Notes: generated by a model not told the origin, from the sequence alone. Shown: positions 16,450-25,699, counted from the stretch's first letter. The stretch is DNA of 64,000 nt from an uncultured Bradyrhizobium sp. (GCF_947648125.1 NZ_CANSMR010000030.1:23348-87347); one strand, 5' to 3'. Program-made: numbers and translations.

Positions 16450-19041
16450 ATGTCTCTCCAGATGACAGCCGATAGCAACGATCCTCCCGCGACTGAGCCG
16501 TTCGTGGCCCACGGGCCGGCGCGGCGGAGCGGCAGTATCCTGCTGGTGCTCCTGATCGCCACCGGCATCGTCGCGGTGGCCGTCTGGCTCATGACCATCG
16601 GCCGTACCCAGGCGCAGCCCTATATCCTCTTTGTGCTGGCGCTGCTCGCCACCGTCGGGCTGTTCAACCTGTTCGCCCTTGCCGCCGGCATCATCCGCTT
16701 CTCCGACCGCACGAGCGACGACCCGGTGATGGGCCGGATCGCCGATCACGCCCATGAAGGGCTCGTCGTCACCGACTCCCGCGGCCACGTGGTCTATTCC
16801 AACGCCGCCTATCTCACGCTGACCGGCGCGGCCGGCCCGCAGGACGTCCGTCCCGTCGAACGCGTCTTCATCGGCAACCCCGACGTCTCCGAGGCGGTGT
16901 TCCGGCTCCTGAAGGCGGCGCGCGAGGGCAAGCGGCAGCAGGAGGAGGTCCGTGTCGCCGGGCACGAGGCCGGGCAAGGTGGTGGACAGGGCCGCTGGCT
17001 GCGGCTCAGGGTGCGCCCCCTCGGCGAGGGTAAGCGCGACGGGAAATATGCGGTGTGGTCGATCGCCGACGTCACCCGCGACCGCGAGCGCCAGGAAGAC
17101 GTGTTCCAGGAGCTGCGGCACGCGATCGAATATCTCGATCATGCGCCGTGCGGCTTCTTCTCGGTCAATCCGGCCGGCGAAATCGCCTATATCAACGCCA
17201 CGCTGGCCAACTGGCTGGACTACGATCTCGCCGAGATCGGCTCGGGCGGCCTGAAGCTGACCGACATCGTCTCGGGCGACGGCGCGGCGCTGCTGACCTC
17301 GATCGCGGCGGTGCCCGGCGAGGTCAAGACCGAGGTGTTCGACATCGACCTGCGGATGCGCGGCGGCAAGACCGTGCCGGTGCGGCTCTATCACAAGCTC
17401 GCTTTCGGCGCCGACGGCGCGGCAGGCGCCTCGCGCACCCTGGTGATCAGCCGTGCCCGCGACGAGCATTCCGATCCGGAGCGCGCCGCCGAGGTGCGCT
17501 TCATGCGCTTCTTCGACCATACGCCGATGGCGATCGCGACCGTCGATCGCGGCGGCAACGTGGTCGGCGCCAATGCGCGCTATGCCAAGCTGGCGCAGGG
17601 GCTGAACGGCGACGGTGGTGCGGCCAAGTCGATCTTCCGTGCGGTCAATCCGCGCGACCGCGGCCTGTTGATCGCCGCGATCAACCAGGCTGCCGAAGGC
17701 CAGGGCGATATCGCGCCGGTCGAGGTGATGCTCGACGGGCCCAAGGAGCGCTTCGCCCAGTTCTTCGTCACCACCGTGGAGAAGGACGAGCGCGACGCGG
17801 AAACCGCGATCGTCTACATGCTCGAGATCACCGAGCGGCGCGCGCTGGAAAACCAGATCAACCAATCGCAGAAGATGGAGATGGTCGGCCAGCTCGCCGG
17901 CGGCATCGCGCACGATTTCAACAACGTGCTGTCGGCCATCATGATGGCGAACGACTTCCTGCTGAACGCGCACAAGCCGACCGACCCGTCGTTCCAGGAC
18001 ATCATGCAGATCAAGCAGAACGCGACCCGCGCCGCGACGCTGGTGCGGCAACTGCTTGCGTTCTCGCGCCGCCAGACGCTGCGGCCGCAGGTGCTCGATC
18101 TCGGCGACGCATTGAGCGACCTCACCATGCTGCTGCGCCGGCTGATCGGCGAGAAGGTCAAGCTCGACCTCGTGCACGGCCGCGATCTGTGGCCGGTCAA
18201 GGTCGACGTCTCGCAGTTCGAGCAGGTGGTGGTCAATCTCGCGGTGAACGCGCGCGACGCGATGCCCGACGGCGGCAAGCTGATCATCCGCACCGTCAAT
18301 GTGCCGACCGAGGAAGCCGCCCAGCTCGCCAACAAGGGCATGCCGGCGGCGGACTATGTGAAGATCGAGATTTCGGACACCGGCACCGGCATTCCGCACG
18401 AGATCATCGACAAGATCTTCGAGCCGTTCTTCTCGACCAAGGAAGTCGGCAAGGGCACCGGCCTCGGCCTGTCGACGGTCTACGGCATCGTCAAGCAGAC
18501 CGGTGGCTTCGTCTATGTCGATTCCGTGCCCGGCGGCGGCACCACGTTCCGGATCTATTTGCCGCGGCATCGCCAGGAGCAGGAGGCTGCGCCGGAGGCG
18601 CATGCCGGCAACGGCGCGGCAAAGGAGACCGCGACCGCAGAAGCTGCCAAGCCGAAGCCGGATCTCACCGGGCAGGGCACCATCCTGCTGGTCGAGGACG
18701 AGGACGGCCTGCGCTCGCTCAATGCACGTGGGCTGCGTTCGCGCGGCTACAGCGTGATCGAGGCGGCGAACGGCGTCGAGGCGCTGGAGGCGTTCGAGGA
18801 GAACAACGGCAAGGTCGATCTCGTTGTCTCCGACGTCGTGATGCCGGAGATGGACGGGCCGACGCTGCTGAAGGAAATGCGTAGCCGCAATGCGGAGCTG
18901 AAGATCATCTTCGTCTCCGGCTATGCCGAAGACGCGTTCGAGAAGAGCCTGCCGGAGAACCAGCAATTCGCGTTCCTGCCGAAGCCGTTCACGCTGACGC
19001 AGCTGGTCGCCGCGGTGAAGGAAACCATGACGGCGAATTAG
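16450..19041 (+). CDS. cckA: CckA-type hybrid sensor histidine kinase
   Basis: 863 aa. Two membrane segments at about 28-50 and 57-78, then PAS-like domains (about 95-220, 225-340, 350-470). A HisKA domain has GGIAHDFNN with the phospho-acceptor His488; the ATPase domain has [21 protein letters not shown] and [14 protein letters not shown] receiver domain ends the protein with Asp795 in [13 protein letters not shown] and Lys in LPKPFT. This is the CckA layout: it phosphorylates ChpT, which passes phosphate to CtrA and CpdR to control cell cycle and flagellar genes. Its placement directly after flhB ties it to the CtrA box before flgB. Confidence 0.92.
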   Translation: MSLQMTADSNDPPATEPFVAHGPARRSGSILLVLLIATGIVAVAVWLMTIGRTQAQPYILFVLALLATVGLFNLFALAAGIIRFSDRTSDDPVMGRIADHAHEGLVVTDSRGHVVYSNAAYLTLTGAAGPQDVRPVERVFIGNPDVSEAVFRLLKAAREGKRQQEEVRVAGHEAGQGGGQGRWLRLRVRPLGEGKRDGKYAVWSIADVTRDRERQEDVFQELRHAIEYLDHAPCGFFSVNPAGEIAYINATLANWLDYDLAEIGSGGLKLTDIVSGDGAALLTSIAAVPGEVKTEVFDIDLRMRGGKTVPVRLYHKLAFGADGAAGASRTLVISRARDEHSDPERAAEVRFMRFFDHTPMAIATVDRGGNVVGANARYAKLAQGLNGDGGAAKSIFRAVNPRDRGLLIAAINQAAEGQGDIAPVEVMLDGPKERFAQFFVTTVEKDERDAETAIVYMLEITERRALENQINQSQKMEMVGQLAGGIAHDFNNVLSAIMMANDFLLNAHKPTDPSFQDIMQIKQNATRAATLVRQLLAFSRRQTLRPQVLDLGDALSDLTMLLRRLIGEKVKLDLVHGRDLWPVKVDVSQFEQVVVNLAVNARDAMPDGGKLIIRTVNVPTEEAAQLANKGMPAADYVKIEISDTGTGIPHEIIDKIFEPFFSTKEVGKGTGLGLSTVYGIVKQTGGFVYVDSVPGGGTTFRIYLPRHRQEQEAAPEAHAGNGAAKETATAEAAKPKPDLTGQGTILLVEDEDGLRSLNARGLRSRGYSVIEAANGVEALEAFEENNGKVDLVVSDVVMPEMDGPTLLKEMRSRNAELKIIFVSGYAEDAFEKSLPENQQFAFLPKPFTLTQLVAAVKETMTAN

Positions 19042-19286
19042 GCCGGGCGACGAGCTACGCTACCCCTTCGCTCCCGAAGGGCAGAGGCCATGTTGCAATG
19101 CGGTCGCGGTTGAACCTGAACCGCATATCGCGCTAGGACGCACTGTCGCGCCCGCAAGGCCCATGGTGTCACATCGCCGCGACCGAGGGCCGCAGCCGCG
19201 GTTCCCGTTTCCCGCTTCACTTTTAACTGGCTCTGCCCATGTTAGGGGCGTTTCCCCATGCCGGGGAATCCTTTGAGGAAACCAAC

Positions 19287-20246
19287 ATGAATTTCTCGCA
19301 ACGCACGCGTGGAATTGTCCGGGCGATCGCCGTCGCGATGGCGCTGGCGCTGCCCGTGATGATGACCGTTTCGGCGGCCGACGCTCGCGTCGGTGGCGGC
19401 GGCTCGCGCGGCTCGCGGACATTCTCCGCGCCGCCCTCGACCAGCACTGCGCCGGGCTCGGTTGCTCCGATGAACCGTACCTTCAGCCAGCCTGGTAGCC
19501 CGAGCATGGGCTCGCCGGCGGCGGCGAATTCCGGCGGCCTGTTCGGCCGCGGCGGAATGGGTCGCGGCCTGCTCGGCGGCCTGGCCGCGGGCTTCCTTGG
19601 CGCCGGCCTGTTCGGCATGCTGTTCGGCGGCGGCCTGTTCTCCGGCCTCGGCGGCCTGTCGTCGATGCTCGGCCTGCTGCTGCAGGTCGGTCTGATCGTG
19701 CTGGTGGTCCGGCTCGCGATGTCATGGTGGCAGCGGCGCAATACGCAGGCCGCCGCCTACGCGGGTGGTCCCGACGTCGGGCCCGGTCCGCAGGCGAACG
19801 CCCGTTCGGGCTTCGGCTTTGGCCTCGGCGGCGGCTCGAACGCGCCGGTCGAGATCGCACCCGGTGACTACGAGACGTTCGAGCGACTGCTCGGCGACAT
19901 CCAGGCCGCATGGTCGAACGAGGACATCGCCAAGCTGCACACGCTCGCGACGCCGGAAATGGTGTCGTACTTCTCGAAGGATCTCGAGGAGAACAAGGCG
20001 CGCAACGTCACCAACAAGACGTCCAATGTGAAGCTCTTGCAAGGCGATCTGGCGGAAGCTTGGCGTGAAGGCGACAGCGAATATGCGACGGTCGCAATGC
20101 GCTACTCGCTGGTCGACACCATGCTGGAGCGCGGCACCGGCCGTCAGGTCAGCGGCGGGCAGCCGGAGGAGGTCACCGAGGTCTGGACCTTCGTGCGCCA
20201 GCGCGGCGGCAATTGGGAGCTCTCGGCGATCCAGCAGACCAACTGA
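19287..20246 (+). CDS. Tim44-like domain protein, membrane-anchored
   Basis: 319 aa from the ATG at 19287 (TTTGAGGAAACC upstream). N-terminal hydrophobic segment with AxA-like end (VMMTVSAADARVGGG), a Ser/Gly-rich linker, a Gly-rich hydrophobic stretch (about 100-160, e.g. GLLGGLAAGFLGAGLFGMLF), then the Tim44-like domain (about 205-318: DYETFERLLGDIQAAWSNED, TEVWTFVRQRGGNWELSAIQ). Bacterial members are thought to bind membranes or respiratory complexes; the exact role is unclear. A strong terminator follows. Confidence 0.85.
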   Translation: MNFSQRTRGIVRAIAVAMALALPVMMTVSAADARVGGGGSRGSRTFSAPPSTSTAPGSVAPMNRTFSQPGSPSMGSPAAANSGGLFGRGGMGRGLLGGLAAGFLGAGLFGMLFGGGLFSGLGGLSSMLGLLLQVGLIVLVVRLAMSWWQRRNTQAAAYAGGPDVGPGPQANARSGFGFGLGGGSNAPVEIAPGDYETFERLLGDIQAAWSNEDIAKLHTLATPEMVSYFSKDLEENKARNVTNKTSNVKLLQGDLAEAWREGDSEYATVAMRYSLVDTMLERGTGRQVSGGQPEEVTEVWTFVRQRGGNWELSAIQQTN

Positions 20247-20273
20247 CCGATTACCGGTCACGACAAGTACAAG

Positions 20274-20303
20274 GCGCCGCGGCATCAACCGCGGCGCTTT
20301 TTT
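20274..20303 (+). terminator. Rho-independent terminator after the Tim44-like gene
   Basis: GCGCCGCGG-CATCAA-CCGCGGCGC followed by TTTTTT: perfect 9-bp GC stem, 6-nt loop and a six-T tract, 28 bp after the stop codon. Confidence 0.92.
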
Positions 20304-20393
20304 GTGGGCTTCATTCTCGTGTCGCCGCGCCGGAATATCCGGACAGGCCGCGGGTTGATGTCAGCGGACCATAACAACCATCGGGAGGATGAA

Positions 20394-21071
20394 ATGAAGT
20401 TCACTGCGCGTATCGCGGTTCCAGCCTGCCTTGCGTTCGTCGTCATGGCCGCGCCGCCGGCAGCGGCGCAGACCGCCGACACCAGCTTCTTCGTCACCAG
20501 CAACGGCATCGGCAATGGCGGCAATCTTGGCGGCCTCGCCGGCGCTGACAATCATTGCCAGACCCTGGCACAGGCCGCGGGTTTCGGTGCGCCGAAGACA
20601 TGGCGCGCCTATCTCTCGACCCAGGCGGCCGACGGCAAGCCAGCCGTGAATGCGCGCGATCGCATCGGCAAGGGCCCGTGGAAGAATGTGAAGGGCGTCG
20701 TGGTCGCCAAGGACGTCGCCGATCTGCACAGCGCCGGCAACAATCTCACCAAGCAGACCGCGCTGTCCGAGAAGGGCGACGTCATCAACGGTGCCGGCGA
20801 CACGCCGAACCGCCACGACGTGCTGACGGGATCGCAGGCCGATGGTACGGCGTTTGCGGCCGGTGAGGACCGCACCTGCAGGAACTGGACAAGCAGCACG
20901 CAAGGCGCCGCGATGGTCGGGCATTTCGACCGCAAGGGCCTGCGCGATGACGAGCCGTCAAAATCCTGGAATACGTCGCATCCCTCGCGCGGCCCGGATG
21001 GCGGTTGCTCGCAGGCCGATCTAAAGAGCACCGGCGGCGACGGCCTGTTGTACTGCTTCGCGGCGAATTGA
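20394..21071 (+). CDS. Secreted lectin-like protein (DUF1554-like fold)
   Basis: 225 aa from the ATG at 20394, set by GGGAGGATGAA just upstream. Signal peptide about 1-25 (VVMAAPPAAAQTADT). The mature protein begins SFFVTSNGIGNGGNLGGLAG and contains KTWRAYLSTQA and NARDRIGKGPW, a pattern shared by a rhizobial family often annotated as lectin and by collagen-C-terminal-like proteins. Four cysteines (CQTL, CRNW, CSQA, CFAAN) may form disulfides. Function and ligand are not known from sequence. Confidence 0.75.
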   Translation: MKFTARIAVPACLAFVVMAAPPAAAQTADTSFFVTSNGIGNGGNLGGLAGADNHCQTLAQAAGFGAPKTWRAYLSTQAADGKPAVNARDRIGKGPWKNVKGVVVAKDVADLHSAGNNLTKQTALSEKGDVINGAGDTPNRHDVLTGSQADGTAFAAGEDRTCRNWTSSTQGAAMVGHFDRKGLRDDEPSKSWNTSHPSRGPDGGCSQADLKSTGGDGLLYCFAAN

Positions 21072-21111
21072 GGGGAGCGGCGAATGGGGCGGAGCCCGTG
21101 AGTTCATGTTC

Positions 21112-21238
21112 CCGTCATTGCGAGGAGCGATAGCGACGAAGCAATCCATCTTTCCGCGTATGCCGCGCGATGGATTGCTTCGCGGAGCCTGTCATCGGGC
21201 GGCGCTTCGCGCCGACCCGTTGGCTCGCAATGACGCGG
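21112..21238. repeat. Palindromic intergenic repeat (CGTCATTGCGAG ... CTCGCAATGACG)
   Basis: Ends CGTCATTGCGAGGAGCG and GGCTCGCAATGACGCG are inverted copies; inside, GAAGCAATCCATC and GATGGATTGCTTC are also inverted. A short related piece with similar design lies at 22560-22600. Typical of intergenic repeats in Bradyrhizobium and Rhodopseudomonas. Confidence 0.75.
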
Positions 21239-21289
21239 GATAGTACGGCGGGACACCAATAACCGCCGCTCATTGCGCTGCGGCCGCGC

Positions 21290-21694
21290 TCAGCTCTTCT
21301 TGCGCTTGCCGGCCTTCTTGGCGGTCTTCTTCGCAGTCTTCTTTTTCTTCGCGGTCTTCTTCTTCGCGAAATGGGCCTCGACCTTCTTCGAGGAATGTCC
21401 GACCTCGGCCACCGCGGCCCTGAGGCGGGCAGGGGTCACCTTGAACTTCTTCGACCAGTAGCGGACCTCGTAGGGCTCGCTGATCGCGATTCGCGCGCGA
21501 TCGGCGGCCATGTGCCGCTGTTCCTTGAAGTGAGCTTCGACCTTCTTGGCGGAATGCCCGACTTTCTTGACGGCGGCCTTGAGCTTTGCCGGCGTGACCT
21601 TGAACTTCTTGGACCAGTACGCAACTTCGTAGGACTCGCTCAACGCGATCAGAGCACGATCTTGTGCGCGCCGCTTCTTCTTGTTGTCCGCCAT
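21290..21694 (-). CDS. Tandem DUF3606 protein with a histone-H1-like Lys tail
   Basis: 134 aa from the ATG at 21694, set by AAGGA 10 nt upstream. Two DUF3606-like repeats: residues about 10-58 (YEVAYWSKKFKVTPAKLKAA, VGHSAKKVEAHF) and about 62-110 (YEVRYWSKKFKVTPARLRAA, VGHSSKKVEAHF). The last 25 residues are almost only Lys, Ala and Thr (KKKTAKK repeats), like the C-terminal tail of histone H1 or bacterial HU fusions. DUF3606 is of unknown function. The tail suggests DNA or RNA binding. The gene is isolated between a repeat and the GST gene. Confidence 0.8.
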   Translation of the reverse strand: MADNKKKRRAQDRALIALSESYEVAYWSKKFKVTPAKLKAAVKKVGHSAKKVEAHFKEQRHMAADRARIAISEPYEVRYWSKKFKVTPARLRAAVAEVGHSSKKVEAHFAKKKTAKKKKTAKKTAKKAGKRKKS

Positions 21695-21847
21695 AAGTTG
21701 ATCCTTCATCGAAGACTTGATGTTGTAACCTTAGCAGTCTCCGCACGGTTCGGACAGGCGAGCCGTGCGCGGTGGACGATCTGACCGCGGCGCGGCTACG
21801 ATCGCCGTGAATCGAAGTGATGCGGTGAAGTTTTTGGAGATAAGTGC

Positions 21848-22555
21848 ATGCACTATCAGCTTTACTACTGGCCGATGATCCAGGGCCGCGGCGAATATGT
21901 CCGCCTCGCGCTCGAGGATGCGGGCGCTGATTATACCGATGTCGCGCGCGGCAAGGGCGGCACGGGCGCCATGATGAAGATGATGGACGCGCACAAGGGC
22001 ACCCCGCCCTTTGCGCCGCCGTTCCTCAAGGCGGGCCAACTCGTGATCGGGCAGACCGCCAACATCCTGCTCTATCTCGGCGCGCGCCATGGCCTAGCGC
22101 CAAAGGCGGAGGCGGGAAAGCTCTGGGTGCACCAGCTGCAGCTGACGATTGCGGACTTCGTGCTGGAGATCCACGACACCCATCATCCGCTCGGGCCGTC
22201 GCTGTATTATGAGGACCAGAAGGCGCCGGCGAAGAAGCGCACGGAAGAGTTCTGGAAATCGCGGGTGCCGAAATATCTCGGCTATTTCGAGGATCTTGTG
22301 CAGGCCAATGGCGGCGGCTTCGTCACCGGACGCCGGCTGACCTACGCCGACCTGTCGCTGTTCCAGATCGTGGAAGGCCTGCGCTATGCGTTTCCGAAAC
22401 GGATGGCGGCATTCGAGAAGAAGGTCCCGCGCCTGATCGCGCTGCGCGACCGGATCGCCGAGCGGCCGAACATCAAGGCGTATCTCGCCAGCGCGCGGCG
22501 GATTCCGTTCAACGAGGAGGGGATTTTCCGGTGCTACAAGGCGCTGGATATCTAA
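21848..22555 (+). CDS. Glutathione S-transferase family protein
   Basis: 235 aa, typical GST length. N-terminal thioredoxin fold (YYWPMIQGRGEYVRLALED with Tyr and Arg near the glutathione site; GQTANILLYLG near residue 75), then an all-helical domain (about 90-215; FVTGRRLTYADLSLFQIVEG). The pattern is sigma-class-like. Cytoplasmic. GGAGATAAGTGC precedes the start. Substrate unknown. Confidence 0.88.
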   Translation: MHYQLYYWPMIQGRGEYVRLALEDAGADYTDVARGKGGTGAMMKMMDAHKGTPPFAPPFLKAGQLVIGQTANILLYLGARHGLAPKAEAGKLWVHQLQLTIADFVLEIHDTHHPLGPSLYYEDQKAPAKKRTEEFWKSRVPKYLGYFEDLVQANGGGFVTGRRLTYADLSLFQIVEGLRYAFPKRMAAFEKKVPRLIALRDRIAERPNIKAYLASARRIPFNEEGIFRCYKALDI

Positions 22556-22610
22556 GCACTGTCATTCCGAGTTCGATGCTGCGCATCGCCCCGGAATGAT
22601 TGCTTCGCAG

Positions 22611-22970
22611 TCACCTGTTCCGCCCGTCCACCGGCGTCATCGCGATCTTCGACAGGTCGATGCCGTCGATGCAGTTGACATTGAGCGCCACGATGTCGGC
22701 GCCATCGGGTTTCTTGCCGCGCGCGAACACGTCGACGCCGCAATCGACGCAGAGCTGGTGACGGATCGCATGGCGGTTGAACAGATATTCCTTCAAATTC
22801 TCCGCGCCGGCGCGGAGCTGGAAGCTCGATGGCGGCATGAATACGAAGTGCAGGCCCTTCTTGGTGCAGATCGAGCAGTTGCAGGCGGTCACCATGGCCA
22901 TGTCGGTGGTGCATTCGAAACGCACCTGGCCGCAGTGGCAACCGCCGGTGTAGGTCTTGCTCTCTGCCAT
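22611..22970 (-). CDS. GFA family (CENP-V-like) zinc protein
   Basis: 119 aa. The zinc-binding cysteines are all visible: GGCHCGQVRFEC (about 10-21), CNCSICTKKG (about 31-40) and CVDCG (about 74-78). The family covers glutathione-dependent formaldehyde-activating enzyme and many proteins of unknown substrate. It starts 9 bp after the ICMT-like gene and is co-transcribed with it. Confidence 0.88.
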   Translation of the reverse strand: MAESKTYTGGCHCGQVRFECTTDMAMVTACNCSICTKKGLHFVFMPPSSFQLRAGAENLKEYLFNRHAIRHQLCVDCGVDVFARGKKPDGADIVALNVNCIDGIDLSKIAMTPVDGRNR

Positions 22971-22979
22971 GATGGTCCC

Positions 22980-23654
22980 TCACCACAGTCCGGGAACGAG
23001 GCGATAGCGCACCCGTGCCGCGTAATCGGCATAGCCTGACAATCCCGCCATCAGCGTGCGCTCCTCGATCCCGGTGCGGAACGCGAACATCGCGAAGAAC
23101 ACCGGCACGAAGGCAAGGCCCCACCAGGAGCCGAGCGTCAGCGGCACACCGATGAAGAACAGCATCACGCTCGCATACATCGGATGGCGCACCAGTGCGT
23201 ACGGCCCGGTCGAGATCACGTGATGGTCGCGCTCGGTCTGTACCTTCACGACCGGCGCGGCGAACGAATTGGTGCGGAACACCCACAGGATCAGCACGGT
23301 CGAGATCAGATACAGCACGAGGCCGAGCACGATCAGCGACACGCCGGCATTGGCGCCGCCAAACCGGCGATCGAGGCCCATTGCGACGAACCACAGCACG
23401 GCAATGACAAGGAACACCAGCATGAAGCGCTTGTCCTCGGCGGGCTGGCCCTCGCGTGTGGTGAGCCGCATGCGCTCGGCCAGCAGGCCGGGATCGACCT
23501 TGGCCAGCCACAGCCCGCAGGCCGGGCCGATCAGCGCCGAGGCCATCAGATAGGCCCACGCGCCGGGCCAGTGCAGCGTGCCGGCGAAGGCAAACAGCAG
23601 CGCGGCCATGGCGATGACGAAGAAGGTGTTCTGCAAGAGGAGCTTTGCGATCAT
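22980..23654 (-). CDS. ICMT/PEMT-type membrane methyltransferase
   Basis: 224 aa with about five to six membrane segments. The SAM-binding end is conserved: TGPYALVRHPMYASVMLFF (Arg-His-Pro, about 150-168) and EERTLMAGLSGYADYAARVR (about 196-215), as in isoprenylcysteine carboxyl methyltransferases. Bacterial members methylate varied lipophilic substrates; this one is unknown. Operon with the GFA gene; diverges from the ArsR gene across 156 bp. Confidence 0.85.
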   Translation of the reverse strand: MIAKLLLQNTFFVIAMAALLFAFAGTLHWPGAWAYLMASALIGPACGLWLAKVDPGLLAERMRLTTREGQPAEDKRFMLVFLVIAVLWFVAMGLDRRFGGANAGVSLIVLGLVLYLISTVLILWVFRTNSFAAPVVKVQTERDHHVISTGPYALVRHPMYASVMLFFIGVPLTLGSWWGLAFVPVFFAMFAFRTGIEERTLMAGLSGYADYAARVRYRLVPGLW

Positions 23655-23775
23655 CGGCCGGCTCCGTGATTCCAGCCGCGATTATCGCACTCTTTTTCCG
23701 GCAAACATGCGACCGCAATCATCAACTTTCGGAGCGGGCGACGTGTTCCTGCACCGCCACCGCCTTGTCTCTGCG

Positions 23776-23804
23776 TTGACAATCGTATAAGCAATTGCTT
23801 ATAT
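23776..23804 (+). promoter_or_regulatory. Promoter with an 18-bp operator for the ArsR/SRPBCC pair
   Basis: TTGACA at 23776-23781 and TTATAT or TATATA near 23799-23805 form a good sigma70-type promoter. A perfect 18-bp palindrome, TATAAGCAATTGCTTATA (23786-23803), fills the spacer and -10, the classic place for autorepression. The expected transcription start falls at or next to the ATG at 23811. Confidence 0.8.
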
Positions 23805-23810
23805 ATCGCC

Positions 23811-24137
23811 ATGACCACCGCCATGCAGTTGACCAATGTGCTCAAGACCCTCGCGGACCCGACGCGGCGGGCGGTGTTCGAGCGGATCATTCGCGAAGGG
23901 GAGATCGCCGCGACCGGGCTGGTGCAGGGCTCCAAGGTGTCGCAGCCGGCGGTGTCGCAGCATCTGCGCGCGCTGCGCGATGCTGGGCTCGTCGCGGAGC
24001 GGCGCGAGGGCCGGCATATCCATTATCGCGTCGCGCCGAAGGGACTCAGCCCGCTGATCGACTGGCTCGGCCATTACGAGACATTCTGGGCCGAGCGCTT
24101 CGCAAATCTGGAACGGCTGTTGAAGGAGAGTGAGTGA
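23811..24137 (+). CDS. ArsR-family repressor
   Basis: 108 aa. Winged helix fold: LKTLADPTRRAVFERIIREG (about 10-29), SKVSQPAVSQHLRALRDAGL as recognition helix (about 43-62), wing at RREGRHIHYRV. The metal-binding Cys pair of ArsR/SmtB is absent, so it belongs to the non-metal branch paired with SRPBCC proteins (SdpR-like). The ATG at 23823 is an alternative start. Its stop overlaps the next start (TGATG). It likely represses its own promoter through the palindrome at 23786. Confidence 0.9.
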   Translation: MTTAMQLTNVLKTLADPTRRAVFERIIREGEIAATGLVQGSKVSQPAVSQHLRALRDAGLVAERREGRHIHYRVAPKGLSPLIDWLGHYETFWAERFANLERLLKESE

Positions 24138-24577
24138 TGGGTGAGACGCACGCGATCACGGTCGAGAAGGTGCTGCCTTATGCCGCCGACAAGATCTGGC
24201 GGACGCTGACCACGAGCGAATTGCTGATGAAATGGCTGATGCCGAACGATTTTCAGCCGAGCGTCGGGCACCACTTCAATTTCCGCACCCGGCCGATCGG
24301 CGACTGGGACGGTGTCGTGCATTGTGAGGTGCTGGATTGCGATCCGCCGCGCCTGCTGCGCTATTCCTGGAAGGGCGGCGCCGACACCAATCCGAAATTC
24401 GGCTCGAAGCTCGACTCGGTCGTCACCTGGACGCTGACGCCGGTCGAGGGCGGCACGCAGGTCCGCATGGTGCATGACGGCTTCGTCTTCCCCGGCAACC
24501 GCTACGCCTTCGACATGATGAGCCCGGGCTGGGGCAAGATCGTCGATGCGATCGGTCGGGTCGCCGCGGAAGCCTGA
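24137..24577 (+). CDS. SRPBCC (AHSA1-like) domain protein
   Basis: 146 aa, one START-like hydrophobic-pocket domain: TVEKVLPYAADKIWRTLTTS at the N-terminus, the GDWDGVVHCEVLDCDPPRLL core, and a C-terminal helix. Annotated as activator-of-Hsp90-like in many genomes, but small-ligand binding is more plausible. The ATG at 24137 overlaps the ArsR stop by one base, so the two are translationally coupled and probably function as a sensor pair. Confidence 0.88.
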   Translation: MGETHAITVEKVLPYAADKIWRTLTTSELLMKWLMPNDFQPSVGHHFNFRTRPIGDWDGVVHCEVLDCDPPRLLRYSWKGGADTNPKFGSKLDSVVTWTLTPVEGGTQVRMVHDGFVFPGNRYAFDMMSPGWGKIVDAIGRVAAEA

Positions 24578-24581
24578 CCGA

Positions 24582-25073
24582 TCACTCGTTCTTGCCGCGC
24601 CGGACCGTGATCGAGGCGTCGGTCTTGTTGCGCGTGCACTCGAGATTGAGGCGGCGATAGCGCATCGTGATGGTGTTGCCGCGCAGGATGCCCATGCGCT
24701 TCAGGCAGCGCGAGGTGCCGGTGGTGGCGTCATCCTTCGGTACGGTGAAGACCAGCGCGGTGGCGGAGCCGACCAGGTTGAAGAACTCGGGCTTCATCTT
24801 GCGATCGGTCTTGGCAAAGAGCTCGATCGAATAATCCTTGCCGCGGCAGCCGAGCGACAATTCCTTCGCCGCCGGGTGTGTGAGGTATGTGATGTTGGCG
24901 GCGCTGAAATTGACCTTCAGCCCGTCGATCTGGCCGGCGAGCTGCTTTGCGATGTCCTCGCAGGGATCGGCATGCGCAGGCGCGGCAGTGAAGGCCGTGG
25001 CCAACGCCATCAGCGCGGCCGGCAGGATAGAGCGGATGCTCAAGGGAGAGCGTCGGCGCAACGGTGCTGTCAC
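24582..25073 (-). CDS. Exported hypothetical protein
   Basis: 163 aa. Signal peptide about 1-35 (ALMALATAFTAAPAHADP). The mature part has three cysteines (PCEDIAKQL, GCRGKDYS, RCLKRMG, plus ECTRNK) and the stretch ITYLTHPAAKELSLGCRGKD. I do not recognise a family. Convergent with the SRPBCC gene 4 bp away. Confidence 0.7.
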   Translation of the reverse strand: MTAPLRRRSPLSIRSILPAALMALATAFTAAPAHADPCEDIAKQLAGQIDGLKVNFSAANITYLTHPAAKELSLGCRGKDYSIELFAKTDRKMKPEFFNLVGSATALVFTVPKDDATTGTSRCLKRMGILRGNTITMRYRRLNLECTRNKTDASITVRRGKNE

Positions 25074-25148
25074 GAAATACCCCCGCGGTATGAAAATACG
25101 CGAAGCTACATGCAGGCTCCCGCGCAGCGCGTCAATATGGCCGGTCCG

Positions 25149-25466
25149 TCAGGATGCGCACTTGCCGTCCTGCGCCTTGGAGGCTCCGGCGGCGCGGCGT
25201 TCGCAATCATTGCCATAGGTCTTGCCGTCGCAGCCGCAGACGGGCTTGAAGATCTTGTTGCAGATCGTCGGCCGGAACGCGCAGGTGCCGGTCTGGTCTG
25301 CACGGCCGCATTGTCCCGGCTTGAACTGGCAGAACTGGCCGCCACGGCTGCATTGAACGCCGGCAAGGCCGCCGCACGACTTGCCGAGGCGAGCCGCATC
25401 GGCGCCGGTCGGGACCGCGATCAACAAGGCCAGCGCCGCGAACCAGACGAAAAGCGCTGTCTTCAT
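25149..25466 (-). CDS. Secreted Kazal-type protease inhibitor
   Basis: 105 aa from the ATG at 25466, set by GGAGACC upstream. Signal peptide about 1-23 (FAALALLIAVPTGADAA). The mature protein is Cys-rich: a first segment (CGGLAGVQCSRGGQFCQF, about 30-48) and then a Kazal domain, CNKIFKPVCGCDGKTYGNDC (about 67-86) with a final Cys (DGKC). Kazal domains block serine proteases; PVCGCDGKTY is the hallmark. The target may be a host or own periplasmic protease. Confidence 0.85.
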   Translation of the reverse strand: MKTALFVWFAALALLIAVPTGADAARLGKSCGGLAGVQCSRGGQFCQFKPGQCGRADQTGTCAFRPTICNKIFKPVCGCDGKTYGNDCERRAAGASKAQDGKCAS

Positions 25467-25699
25467 GATGGTCTCCTGATGGCTTCCTTGGTGGTTTCGC
25501 GGATCGCTGAAGCGTTGTGGCAACCAGAGATTACGGAGGGATAAAAGATAGCACATGGATTGCCGGTCCCGCGCATGGCTGGAAGGCGGCCGGCTTCCCT
25601 TTCCTTTGTCCGAAAAAGGCTTAGAACGGCTCTACATTCCGGCGGCCGCACGGCCGGACCGGCCTTACGAACCCGACCTGCAAGCCCAAAGAGCAGCTC

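Noticed and set aside
15445-18966. 1173-aa open frame on the minus strand
   Set aside because: It lies opposite flhB and cckA and reads as Arg/His/Asp-rich low-information sequence; a high-GC codon-bias shadow.
24546-25544. 332-aa open frame on the plus strand
   Set aside because: Covers two minus-strand genes with signal peptides, one with a Kazal motif; no motif of its own.
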